Shown: piece by piece, positions 11,560 to 22,235 of the stretch | Numbering within the stretch: the stretch's first letter is position 1 | Layout: every line of letters begins with the position of its first letter | From: Bryum argenteum | Lineage: Eukaryota > Streptophyta > Bryopsida > Bryales > Bryaceae | DNA: 64,000 nucleotides | NCBI GenBank assembly: GCA_037043015.1 | Contig: CM073323.1 | Span: 1,736,001 to 1,800,000, forward strand | Direction of reading: 5' to 3' | Made by a program: the position numbers and the translations under genes | Notes under the pieces: model-generated | The model's database searches: none | Seen by the model: only the letters and a program-made list of their open reading frames with translations | Told to the model about the DNA's origin: nothing

Positions 11560-12283
11560 TGTAACAACCTCTAATAGGTTTATTACCAACTCACAACACA
11601 ATTTAGCTAGGAAGACAAAACCTAGAACTTTATTAAGCTCAACCTCCCAACCATAGAGAAGAGCTCACCGTCAAAGAGAGCCTCTACCTTCTCACCCCCG
11701 AGCTTATATATGAGTTCCTTCCCAAAAGGAACTACAGTCTATCTTAGGCTATGTTCCAGAGTCTAGCCTATTCATAAATCATTCTATCTTCTTTACTCCT
11801 ATATCTGGAGTAAAGATAATCCATAGATCGTTCTAGATCCTTCTATCTCTTTAACTCGGAGACTCTTCTAGATCTTTACTCCTATATTTAGAGTAAAGAC
11901 AATTCATCACGATCTTTACTCCTATATTTAGAGTAAAGTTAATTCACTACTATCAGTAATCTAATTCTAGTGTACCTCATCTTGAGTTGTCTAACTCTTG
12001 TATACATGTTCTCAATCTTGGAGTGGTCTGACTCCAATGCACTAAATATAGAGTCATCTAACCCTCAAAGCACATGTTCTCAATCTTGGAGTGTCTCGAC
12101 TCCAATGCACTAAATATAGAGTTGTCTAACTCCAGTGCACATGTTCTCAATCTGGAGTTGTCTGACTCCGGTCCATCCATCCTCAACTGGGAGTTGTCTG
12201 ACTCCTTTCATCCTCTGCTTACACACTGTCCAATGTGGTTAGAAGATTTCATTCATCCATCTATCAATGTAAGTTACCTTACA
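11560..12283 (-). repeat. LTR (5' LTR in element sense), 724 bp
   Basis: Near-identical partner of 8619-9341; begins TGTAACAACC and ends ACCTTACA, followed by the GATAT duplication. Small differences from the partner are concentrated in the tandem-repeat part at about 12040-12200. Confidence 0.9.
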
Positions 12284-12288
12284 GATAT

Positions 12289-13030
12289 CATGGAGGAAGC
12301 CTTCTTGGACTAGAGACTTGTACATGGCATTAAGAGCCTCTCCAACAACAAGTAAAGAGATAGGGAGTGAAGGGGCAGCCCTGCCTAACTCCTTTGTTCA
12401 GACCAAAAGATTGGGAGATTTGGCTGTTACAAGTGACGAAAGCTAATGCGTTAATAAACCATCAAGAGACGGACCAAGACAATATAAAAAGGGGGAAGAC
12501 CAATGGCCTTTAAGACTTGAAACATGAAAGAGTATTCTACGGTGTCATAGGCTTTTCTGAAGTTTAATTTGAGCAGAATAAGGTCATAATTAGAGATTTT
12601 AGCCCATTCTATGACTTCATGAGTAACAAGAACATTGTCAAGGATATACATGTTAGGCATGAAAGCAATCTAGTCAGAATTTGGAAAGAGAGCTTGGAGT
12701 CTAAACTGCAGAGCTTTAGCAGTATAATTTTGTCAGTAGAATTCAGAATAGCAATTGGTCTCCAATTTCCTATGAGCTCCTTCTCATGGCCCTTATAGAG
12801 AAAGGTGATGAGACCCTGAGTGACAAAGCCTGAGTGAGAGAGCCACGTAGAGAACTGCTAAACACTCACTCTTGGACCATGGTTAGGAAATCTTGGCTTA
12901 TTGGAGGCCAAAACTTAGTGTAAAACTCAATTGGCACACCATCTCGCCCGTGGCTCTTCTCTCTAGCTAGAGACTTAGCTGCCTTCAGGAACACACTATT
13001 AGTAAACGGTTTGTTGGGAATTGGTCATTT
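12289..13030 (-). pseudogene. L1-type LINE, reverse transcriptase part, 5'-truncated
   Basis: Minus-strand reading from about 13020: FLKAAKSLARERSHGRDGVP then IEFYTKFWPPI, matching the plant L1 RT entry motif (KSPGPDGIP..FY). Further on, 12451-12660 has ILDNVLVTHEVIEWA and LLKLNFRKAYDTVEYSFMFQ, RT motif A with the catalytic D changed to N (LDFxKAYD reads LNFRKAYD). Frames are broken. No upstream endonuclease is visible between 13030 and the PDX2 promoter, so the copy is 5'-truncated, as is common for L1. It continues, after the LTR insertion, at 8613-6800. Confidence 0.75.
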
Positions 13031-13520
13031 TTAGAGAGGATAATTTCTAATAATTTCAAGCATGCCCAGAAGTAAGTAAATTCTCGTGGTTTCACAACAA
13101 AATTTGATGGACACTTTGGAGAGCTTGGTCAAAGAAAGTGAAAGGAAAAGAAGGAATCTTGTCGGCTTATGTGGTGTGCGTTCCCAGGAACGGGGGAACA
13201 GGGTCGGGTGACGCAAGCCATGCGAGGGAGTGAAAGGGCGAGAAGCCGAGAATCAAAAGCAGCAGGACTGCAGGAGGATCCGTCCAAAGCGACCCCAGAC
13301 GATCGTGGCCGGGCAGCCAGTTGCAGTGGGGCCACCGGCGTCTGGTGTCCCAATTTCCAGCGCTGGGGACACGCTCGCCCGCCGCTGGCCGCCTCTGCTC
13401 CTCACAAAACCAGCTCGCCAACTACTCTTCAACTGTTGCCTCTCCGCATTGTTTCGCCGCCCCCTGCCCATTCTCTCGCACCCATCCTCTCGCACTGATC
13501 ATCCACAGCAGCAAGCAGCC

Positions 13521-15040
13521 ATGGCGGTGGGCGTTTTGGCGCTCCAGGGTTCTTTCAGGGAGCACATCGCCTGTATGCCTCTTCTTCTCTTCCAATTCCC
13601 TTCCCTTTGCTTCATCATTCGCAATTTGGCTGATGTTGCTTGTATCAGGTTTGCGCAAGCTGGGTGTGGACGCCTTGGAGATTCGCAAGCCGGAGCAATT
13701 GGCGGGCCTGTCGGGTCTTATCATTCCGGGCGGCGAGAGCACCACCATGGCTAAATTGGCGGAGAAGAACATGCTTGTTCGTGCCCATTCCTTGATTCTC
13801 CTTGTTTAATCCTGTGCTTCATTCCGAGCTCCAGCTCATTGCTTGTTAATGTTCGCAGTTTCCAGCGTTGCGAGAATTTGCTAGCTCGGGAAAACCGATC
13901 TGGGGCACATGTGCTGGCCTCATCTTTTTGGCTGACAGAGCTTCCGGTTAGAGCACAACTGAATTCCTTGCTCTATCACTTCTTTTCTTTTGTTGTAATT
14001 TAACACGTCCGAGGGTTTAAGAGACGGGTTTAAGCCTTACTTTCTGTAATTTATCGCCGACCTATTAATATGGATCCTCACGGACTTGGGACTTTTGAAG
14101 TAGAAAAGATAATGAGACACTAGGCCACTTTGAGGTGTAGGGATTGAAGCTTGAATTTGATGATTTGACGCAGGTGTGAAGACGGGAGGCCAAGAGCTAT
14201 TGGGAGGTCTTGATTGCACTGTGCACCGTAATTTCTTCGGCAGCCAGGTACTACGAACGTCAAGTTTAGAATCGTTTGCTTGCTAACTGTGCCAGTGTCG
14301 TTCCGAGCGGAGTAAGCAAAGTGTTACTCGGTCGTGCAGTTGAACAGTTTTGAAATGGAGCTTCCTGTTCCAATTCTGGCTTCCAAAGAGGGAGGTTCGG
14401 AGACTTGTCGTGCTGTATTCATTCGCGCCCCTGCGATTGTGGACGTGGGCCCTTCTGTGCAAGTGCTGGCTGAGTATCCCTTGGCACCAGGTCAATCCGT
14501 TGACGATTCAGACCAGGTAAAAATTCTTAATCTCTGCCAGAGCAAAATATCCATGGAATCGCCCGACGAGATAACAGGAACTAGTCCCGATCTTAATTAG
14601 CTGTTGTCAAGCTCTATGCAGAAAACATAATCCGTAATGCACTACGAAGTTCTGATAGTGCTGCCCCCCTTTTATTACAGAAAGGAGGTAGCAAGGAGAA
14701 GGTTATTGTGGCGGTGAAGCAGAACAACATGCTAGCAACTGCATTTCATCCCGAGCTAACTTCGGATCTACGATGGTAAGATTCCGCTCTCATGAAACAT
14801 GAATTGAGTTTTTGTACCACTTTACTTCTGTCCGTGTCTCTCTTACCCCTTGCTGCCTCGCATCTTTACAGGCACAGCTTCTTCATGAACATGATCAGCA
14901 GTGGAGAGGAGGGTACTCAGGTTCCAGGGACCGAGGGGGTGATCGCTAAGAAGGCTGCTTTGCCACAAGCGCTCACTCAAGTCAGAGATCTGCCTATCTT
15001 CAAAGAAGCCAGTTTTCTTAGCCTTGAATTGGAACAGTAA
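13521..15040 (+). CDS. PDX2: Pyridoxal 5'-phosphate synthase glutaminase subunit PDX2
   Basis: Seven exons: 13521-13572, 13649-13776, 13859-13946, 14174-14247, 14340-14516, 14681-14775, 14872-15040. Phases agree throughout and the product is 260 residues (plant PDX2 is about 255). It is the class I glutaminase that hands ammonia to the PDX1 synthase for vitamin B6 (PLP) formation in the cytosol. Start [16 protein letters not shown] matches the SNO/PdxT family. PGGES (residues 44-48) is the oxyanion-forming loop. GTCAGL carries the nucleophile Cys78, and FHPEL carries His196 and Glu198, so the Cys-His-Glu triad is intact. VHRNFFGSQ and [11 protein letters not shown] are further family blocks. 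The C-terminus ends with DLPIF followed by an extra short tail. The 5' UTR region (about 13440-13520) is C/T-rich. The neighbour on the left is a dead LINE, so there is no operonic context. Confidence 0.95.
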
Positions 15041-16075
15041 TATTCTACCCACGGGGAGGGATATCATCCATTTAACAACATTTTTTTAAACCTCGGTAGT
15101 TACAATCATCTAGGGGTCACTTGTTCAATTATCAATAAGTTCGGTAGCAGGAACTTCTATTTATCACCCTGATCTTGATTATCCAATGCGTAGTTGGATA
15201 GTCGAGTAATAGATCTCCCTACGTAATTTAGACATTGTCCGACATGATCGATGAAATTACGATCAACCTGATCTGTACACTACGGAAACAAATCAATATC
15301 ATATTAGGTACTCAATTCTCGAAAGAGGTGCTGACCACAATTGCTAAAATTTCTTCAATCTGCTTGATCGTATTTGCAAGGTTGGAATCATGTGAACTGT
15401 ACAGGTCATTATGTCCTCCTTGCATAGATCTCGTATATCAAATTTACAAATCCCAGCACTAAGACTATATGATTATCGATTGAGATTAAATCTCGTAGTC
15501 AATAGGGTGAAGATTTTGAATGACCAAGTTCAGTTTTGCAGTAACAATTTCAGAAAAATGTAGTTTACCTTTCCAAACAAACACTCTGCGTTTGCATGTT
15601 TTTTTTTAACCCGGAGGCGATGAGACCTTAGCCTTGAGGTACCCTAGGACCCTATTTCATTCCACTCTCAATTTCACAAATCATTTCTGGCGAAGGAGGG
15701 CGTAATCACTTTGCTCGGCACGCATCTAGCACGTCAGGCGGAGGTTGTCGTTTCCTGAAATTGGGAGAAGGCGTTTTCGAGGCGTGGAACTAGGGCTGCT
15801 GGAGGAGCTCTTATCGAAGTAAGTTACTGTGCTTTTTAAAATCCGAAGAGGGCTGCTACACTGCTCTGTGCTGTGCTTGTTAGCAAGCTGTTGAGATCCC
15901 ATCTACCCTTTTTGGTTCCCGCTCACATTTCTTGATTGATGAGACATTGCTGTGTTCTGCTCGTGTTGGTTTTTCGACAGAAGGGCTGCAAGGTCGAGAT
16001 CGTTGTTTCACCACACCGCGTTTGGAGTACTGTACAATATTCTGAGACCTAATCACTTGGATTGCAGGTTGTGGG
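15041..16075. other. Intergenic; possible untranslated exon and intron
   Basis: No recognised coding sequence. About 15700-15820 looks like a G-rich leader ending in a good donor (TCGAA|GTAAGTT at about 15820), and a matching acceptor (GATTGCAG) lies at about 16067, just before the small ORF at 16076. This suggests a transcript leader reaching towards the tRNA gene, but no evidence beyond splice signals is visible. Confidence 0.35.
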
Positions 16076-16237
16076 ATGTCGGTGCTCCAAATAGAGAGCG
16101 TTCATTGTAGAGTCTCGATTACAGTTGATGAAGGATTGAAAGTTTTCAGTGGACCTTTGACTGTCCGGTTTATAGTCGTAAACTCTGGCCGAGCAGACAT
16201 CAACCAGCCAGCAGTGTCGCTTTGGCCGAGTGGTTAA
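16076..16237 (+). CDS. Small ORF (53 residues) running into the tRNA gene
   Basis: ATG at 16076 opens a 53-codon frame ending at TAA 16235-16237, inside the D-arm region of the tRNA-Ser gene. The protein begins MSVLQIESVHCRVSITVDEG and matches no family I recognise. It follows a plausible spliced leader (donor about 15820, acceptor about 16067). It may be the truncated start of a gene whose rest has been lost, or a chance frame. Confidence 0.2.
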   Translation: MSVLQIESVHCRVSITVDEGLKVFSGPLTVRFIVVNSGRADINQPAVSLWPSG

Positions 16238-16297
16238 GGCGTGTGCCTGCTAAGTACATGGGGTTTCCCCGCAAGAGTTCGAATCTCTTAGGCGACG
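16216..16297 (+). tRNA. tRNA-Ser(GCT)
   Basis: An 82-base cloverleaf: acceptor GTCGCTT pairs with AGGCGAC (one G-T pair), discriminator G. A-box TGGCCGAGTGG and B-box GAGTTCGAATCTC are intact. The anticodon stem TGTGC/GTACA closes the loop CTGCTAA, giving anticodon GCT (serine AGC/AGT codons). The long variable arm (TGGGGTTTCCCCGC) is the class II feature of tRNA-Ser. No CCA is encoded and no intron is present. A T-rich Pol III terminator follows at about 16330-16342. Confidence 0.93.
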
Positions 16298-16329
16298 GAT
16301 GTGAAAGACGAGGTGCGACCACGCTGGCT

Positions 16330-16342
16330 CTTTTGCTTTTTG
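16330..16342 (+). terminator. Pol III terminator of tRNA-Ser
   Basis: CTTTTGCTTTTTG, containing T4 and T5 runs about 35 bases after the mature tRNA 3' end, in the position expected for RNA polymerase III termination. Confidence 0.6.
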
Positions 16343-17690
16343 AGGCTGCTGCAGACTTGTTTATAGGTTTTATGGTCTTGTGTTGTACAATATGCAATGT
16401 ACAATATGTTGTATAATAGTCTTGTATCAAATGCTTCGAAAGTGTATTTTATTCTGGTGGAGTAAATCTGGAAGGAGCTCGTCACAACATGCAGTAGCTG
16501 CCATTCAAAGACTAGAGGCTTCTCCGGTCCACATGATTGTCACGATGGATTCTGATACAAGGATACAGAAGTCTGAGTCTCCTTCATGCACCTTCTCAAA
16601 ACCAGGTGCGCAATGCAACATCAACTTACTGTCAACTGATATTGCAGGTTGCCGAATAACAACTAGATTGATCTCTTTCTTTTCCAAAATCTAGAATGAA
16701 AATTATTTGGTGCCAAACAAAGCTCTCATGTACTGACCGCGCAATTGGGTGCTGAATCTGAGATTCACGTATTCAAGAGGAGTTGGCACGGCCATGTACC
16801 TTTTCTCTGACAGTGTCTAGAAGCCCCAACGAGATTTCCTCGTAGACTAGAGCAGGCACACACAACAGATGGTCTAAAAGATGCAGTGGCACGAGTACGA
16901 GAAAGCAACAACAAAAACATCGAAGTGGTGTATGCTCTTTAGGAAGGTGAGAGAGACAGAAACCTGGGCGTAATAGGTTACCGATAATAATGATCTGAAT
17001 TTGTTTAGGCATTGACGTAAGGTGTACCCATATACATATACAAGAATCAGATTTTCTAAGAGTCAATAATTTCCAGACTATGAGAGAATTCCAAACTAGG
17101 TTACTCGAGCTATTCTACACCCCCAGACTTCGATACAGGGTTTCGGCCATAATTTGCTGTACATGAACTATTCACCCATGTCCATCATGTTGAAGAATGA
17201 GCTTATAAGCTGTCTACCTAAAATGACCTTCCTGTGTCTAGAATACAAACGACTGAGCTATGAGTCGTAGCAGTAGAATACAAACGACTGGAGCTACGAG
17301 TCGTAACAGCAACAAGGTGTTGCCGAAGATATGTATGTGAATGACACTCGAAAAACTAGGATCTTGTGAAGGCATATGCCAGAATGGGAACAACCTAAAC
17401 CTAGCACTATGCGACTTTTCCAGCACAGCTTGTTTCAAATCAAGAGACTATTGGTACAACAATGAAGGAAACTGTACACGTAGCGAACCCTCTCGCTGAT
17501 TGCGAGATTTAAGTGTAGTGCCGCTTTGGAGTGACAGAAATCGCTCCAGGCCTTGGTTCGCTAAATTTGTACCTGCGAGTTGAGCTCAAATATCAGCATT
17601 GGCACTAAGTGTGGCGCGCTTTTGTTTTCAAATTGCAAAACAAGTCGATATCACAAGCATAATGCAAGTCTTAGAACAAAGCCAACGTTG
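16343..17690. other. Intergenic; 3' flank of the Smr-domain gene
   Basis: No gene recognised. The right part probably includes the 3' UTR of the minus-strand Smr gene. At 17237-17310 a short direct repeat (AATACAAACGACTG twice) overlaps a small hairpin built from ACGACT/AGTCGT. Nothing else stands out. Confidence 0.45.
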
Positions 17691-19475
17691 CTACACTTGA
17701 TACTGATAAGTGATTCTGGAAGGAGAGTAACAGGTGTAGCGAAAGTACCCATGAGTCAAGAGGAAATTTTTGACTGCTAATGGAAGAGAAGGACCACCTT
17801 TACTGTGGTGCCCAACACCTGCAACATTGCATTCGGAATGAAATGAAAGATTGAAGGTGAAAAGTGCTAATCGCCTCAACTTCAAGCACTACTAAAGGGT
17901 GAGATTTTGGAGATCACTGTGGAGATTAATTTGGATACGAAAACCAAATCTGTTGAGAACAGAGCATAAGAATTTCTGATGTACTTTCAAAATATGAGAA
18001 TCGAAATGAGTGACAACAAACATTGGTCAGTATTACATCGTCATCAACAACAATGGAGAATTACAAGCCTAGGAATCCTGCCAAGAATTCTCATTAGCGA
18101 CAGAATTATTGAATTTGAGTAAAACATTTGAATATACCTGTAACAACGGAAAGTTCATTCTTCAAAACAGTTCGTGAAGCTGCTAAAGGCAGCGGCTGCC
18201 CCTTCCCAACGCCTTGCGTCCGCTGCGGATGATCATAAAGAAAATTTGGATTCGCTGCCAGCTCCTTCTCAAGATGAGCAAGGCGTTCTTTCAGGGCATG
18301 AACCGCCTCGGTGGCGTGTAAACCGTGCAGATCAAGCGCCCACACATTCACATCTACATGATTCGAAAACCACAAATGAGCTCGCTTCGTAAGAGATGCA
18401 TGGTTGATAAATTGGCAGACTCGACCACAGTAGAAATATTTGTGCATGTTCTTACCTGCATTTCTAGAATAAAGTATCTCCTCCGCTGCTTGAGCATGTA
18501 ACTGTTCAGCAGTTTTGAGATTCTCCTGAGCTTCTCGAGAAAACTGCTTTGCGTGTGCATGATCCCCGGCCATGTACGCATTGTATGCACCCCGAGCGTA
18601 CTTCCCACTCGCCCTGTACCAAGTTAACGTGATTCCTTCTCAGAAATTTTGTCCACCCCAAATCAATACACGTAAAAGTATCACAAATATTGAAAAATTT
18701 ACTGTGAAATCTGAAGTGTAGAACAGCACGTAAGTCATGATGAAAGTTGAGAGCATGAACGTCGGCAGATAAATTGTTTCGAGATCAAGTTCTTTAACAG
18801 AAATTTTTATTTTTCAAGAACATCACATCAAGGGAGGATAATAACCATGACAAAAAGAAGTGGAAATTTTAGAAGCTGCTTTTAGCTTTATCATACACGT
18901 GTTCAAAATTGACCGGGACATGTCAGAAGGAAATACTGTAGTCGAAGGACTCAGAGAAAAAATTCAGCACCGATGACATGCAAAAAGAGGAACAAAGTCG
19001 CACGCTACCGACAAATCAGAACGTACCGGCTCAGTCGCAGAGCTTCTCTTCGGAACTTCAAATACACGTCATTTTCCTCGCACTCCGATGCTCCAGCGGG
19101 ACGAATCCTGTCATTGACACTAGCTGGCGGTATTGCAGGAGTTGCCATGGCATCAAGCTGCTGGGATGCCATGGCCTCGTCTCCATCCACGGCGTGCAGG
19201 ATGTCGCGCAGCAGCACGTTGTCTGCCCAGCCATGCCGCTCCCGCAGTCTAGCAACCACGGCATCCTCCGGTGTACTGGTCGCAACCCCCGCCTCATTCA
19301 CTAAGCCCTTGCTCACGACGCTCACGAACGGCGCCGGTCCTGCTACTGCGCCTCGTCGCACGGCAACCCCCGAGTTCTCTCCTAACGACGGGAAGGCTTC
19401 AGCAGCAGCCCCGCTGCTGCTGTTGTTTCTGTTATGGAGGCGTGTCAAAGACGACCATCCCTGCGGCTTCTCCAT
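17691..19475 (-). CDS. Smr (small MutS-related) domain protein with DUF1771
   Basis: Four exons on the minus strand: 19475-19027, 18613-18456, 18353-18138, 17818-17691; phases agree, 316 residues. The N-terminal part holds a CUE-like helical segment (VVARLRERHGWADNVLLRDI, residues about 70-110). Then comes DUF1771, beginning YLKFRREALRLSR and continuing through GKYARGAYNAYMAGDHAHAK to AEEILYSRNA (about 137-202). The C-terminal Smr domain starts VNVWALDLHGLHATEAV and contains the conserved glycine-rich turn VTGVGHHSKGG and the end AVKNFLLTHGY. Smr domains bind or cleave nucleic acid. In plants this architecture is that of the SDE5/At5g58720-type proteins, one of which acts in small-RNA pathways (family knowledge; orthology not tested). 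The LDLHG motif is intact. Confidence 0.85.
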
Positions 19476-20999
19476 TTAAACACTGCAATGGATTGATGAA
19501 TCATGAAAAATATGGTGAAATGAAAAAAGGGGCTCAAAACATCGGCGTGGACAGGGATGACCATGTGCATTCGTCTTGCCAGAGCGCTTGCCCTCGCGCG
19601 ACTGATGGACGGTTGTGCGCTCCGCCGAATCGTCCGCCGGTCATGTGTACCTGCCAGTGGTCAAATTCTGAGTGGTCTCGCTGATTTGGGAAACTGACAA
19701 GTCAATTGTGTGGTAAATGGTACGCAATCGGATATTCCACTTCAAAGAGATTGATTGATTTACACAATAGAGGTTATTGATAAGCATCCACCCCCTTTAT
19801 AGCCCTTTCTTTTACTTTTTTTAATAATAGACTCTTTTACATCATTCACGTCAAAAGTTGCGTAAAGTCAAGATTATAATTTTACATTATGATGTTCAAT
19901 TTTTTGCAAATCATAGAATTTTTCCATCAATCATTCAAGAATACTTAAACTATCAGGTTTCTCCACTCTCAAGAAAGTGTCATATATGGAAATGAACTAA
20001 ACGTAACTTATTCAACTTATTCAGAGCTCCAAATCTACCCAAAATTGTTGTATAATCTTATGTATTCCAAATAACCTCCCCAATATAGTTACTACATAAA
20101 CTTCAAAACTCTACCAAAAACTAAGATCTTGTTTTCTTTCAAGTTTTTAAATATATTCTTTATGTGTGCTAGGAGGTACATAGTTCAATTTTCAAATACA
20201 AAGGCATGTTCTTGTAGTTCAATTTTCTAACAAAAAAATAACTAACTACCTTTTTGCTATAAAAAATGGGCCTTTGTATTTGAGTTCTAGTATACTTGCA
20301 TGTGAAGAATCAAGGTTTTCCCTGGGTTTCATATCTCTTGTGAGGATATGAATTATGTCCAAGTCAAGTCATGTTGATCGTCAAGTCATGTCCTAATATT
20401 GGTTATGTTGGCCTTCAAAACTCTTCCTTTTGACATAAAGGGCTTTTCTATAAGCATAACCTACATTCAATCATTCAAATGTCATAAGGTGACATTCTCC
20501 AAGTTCACGATATGATCATATAACTACTAGAAATAGGTTGGTTCTTTACTACTTGATTACTACGTTATTTCAATGATGCTCACTCCAAACAAGGGTTTAT
20601 ATTTTATGCAAGTGAATGAATCAAGTCAAAATAGGTTGCATTAATTTAAGATAGATCATATAACTAAAAGCTTGAGATTTTTTGTATCAAAATAACATAC
20701 TCGTGACAAATGCGGCCTACACGTGAGGACCAAATAAAAAATTGTGGTAATTGGAACCCCATTAGTAAAGGGGCTAGGATTGATGAAGGGGCCGACTCCA
20801 AGAGATTTAAGGGCGGGTTTACACTCTGAATTTGAGGTCATTTCTGGGGCTAGGCTATGGAATAGCTCACTGATTTAGGAGGTAAAGGTCATCCCGAGTG
20901 GATTTACACTAAGAGTAGGAACCAATAATATCCTAGTATTTTTATCTTACGCAAATTTTGTTTTACCATTTAGTGGAGCAAAGCATGGCTCCGACGTTA

Positions 21000-21190
21000 A
21001 TCCACCCTAAGGCCAATTTTGGATGATATTTATCTTGTCTTGCGTTAATTTTGGATGATATCTGTCTTGTCTTGCATTAATTTTGGATGATATTTGTCTT
21101 GTCTTGCATTAATTGTCTTGCATTAAATGAGTAAAAGACAATTTTGAATAATATTTGTCTTTTTAAATAATATTTGTCTTGTCTTGCAAC
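21000..21190. repeat. Tandem repeat, about 38-bp unit, roughly 3-4 copies
   Basis: The unit AATTTTGGATGATATTTGTC followed by TTGTCTTGCATT recurs three times with small differences and then degenerates into shorter TTGTCTTGCATTAA units. Confidence 0.75.
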
Positions 21191-21223
21191 AAATAAATTC
21201 TATATGCACATGGACAAGGTCCT

Positions 21224-21309
21224 AACTTGACCCCAAGGTCACAAGAAGAGAGCTCCTAAAATGCTCAACTTGACCCCAAGGTCACAAAAAGAGAGCTCCT
21301 AAAATGCTG
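21224..21309. repeat. Two-copy tandem repeat, 43-bp unit
   Basis: The unit begins AACTTGACCCCAAGGTCACA and continues AGAGAGCTCCTAAAATGCT; copies at 21224-21266 and 21267-21309 differ by very few bases. A separate 17-bp duplication (ACTTCTATGTGCGAAAG) follows at about 21358-21391. Confidence 0.8.
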
Positions 21310-22235
21310 AGCCACCTTGGGGCCATGTCATTCACGTTCGATCACTAGTTCAACAATACTTCTATGTGCGAAAGACTTCTATGTGCGAAAGAAGTAATCA
21401 AACATACCAGAAAACATTGAAACTAGTCAACCTTTTACACATGAACTGAAATTCATTGGGGAGAAGCAAGGAATTCAATCAAGTCTACTGTTGCACAAAG
21501 CTTTATCCGAAGAGAATGTTCTTGAACTATGACAAGTTCAACGTGTATGATACTTTAATTTGTGCTTCAGCGCAGTTCATTCCGGATGAAGCAGTTATCC
21601 ATTATCCAGAATACAATAGATTACTGACGTTCATTAACAATTTCAACCTCCGGAATTAAAACAGATAATAGCTTCCTTAAAGACGAGAAAAGGGTATTAG
21701 TTCTTCGGTTAAAGAGAGTACCTGAATTTACGAGGTTGTAAAATACAGTGATATCAGAGTTCTTAGTGTACAATCTCTATTTTCAACCAGTCCAAAACTT
21801 TGCACATCGTGCCTACGACCGTTTGTAATGTTAATCGCTTTCTGAGGGGTATTCATAACCCCGAAAAGTGATGCCATGTGTTGAAAGCATCTGCTGCTGA
21901 GATAGGAGCTATATGAACGGAGGGCACCGCACAGAGCGGATTATCGCCTTTCATCACCAGCGCCATTCACTATCTGCATTACACGGAAGGACAACCTACA
22001 GTGAGTAGAAGAAGCAGAATTATCACGAACTAAACTGCAGACCGAATACTGAAAAATAAGCAATCCTTTAAAACTCCAAAAAGAAGAACAATTATGTAGT
22101 GCGATCTATATTGCAGTCGAAAAAAGATTCACTCTAGATCCAAGCATATGGTAATGGTAAACCAAGCCGAGCATAAGTAAGGAAGACAGAAACAGCTATC
22201 TATTTGTTTTCATATCTTCATGATAGGGTTCAGAA

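Larger units (their letters stand above)
8619..12283 (-). mobile_element. Ty3/chromovirus LTR retrotransposon, internally deleted
   Basis: A complete element by its ends: two about 723-bp LTRs, a GATAT target duplication, a polypurine tract next to the left LTR, and a primer-binding site next to the right LTR (minus-sense TTGGTATCGAGCG at about 11546-11559, resembling the initiator-Met tRNA type TGGTATCAGAGC). The internal region is only about 2.2 kb. In minus sense it runs gag fragment, RNase H tail, H2C2 zinc finger, integrase core, GPY/F module and chromodomain. Protease, RT and most of RNase H are absent, so it depends on another copy. It sits inside the L1 remnant (6800-13030), so it is the younger insertion. 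Conservation of the LTR pair suggests fairly recent insertion. Confidence 0.9.
19476..22235. other. Intergenic with tandem repeats
   Basis: Between the divergent start of the Smr gene and the 3' end of NSE3. About 19480-19690 is probably the Smr promoter/leader. The middle is AT-rich with no coding signal; an isolated 67-codon frame at 21456-21659 has no recognised relatives. Tandem repeats occur at 21000-21190 and 21224-21309. The right end (about 21900-22235) may include the NSE3 3' UTR. Confidence 0.45.

Noticed and set aside
13169-13809. Long GC-rich plus-strand frames (109-174 codons) over the PDX2 5' region
   Set aside because: They run through the PDX2 leader and first intron; the spliced PDX2 model explains the sequence and the frames have no family content.
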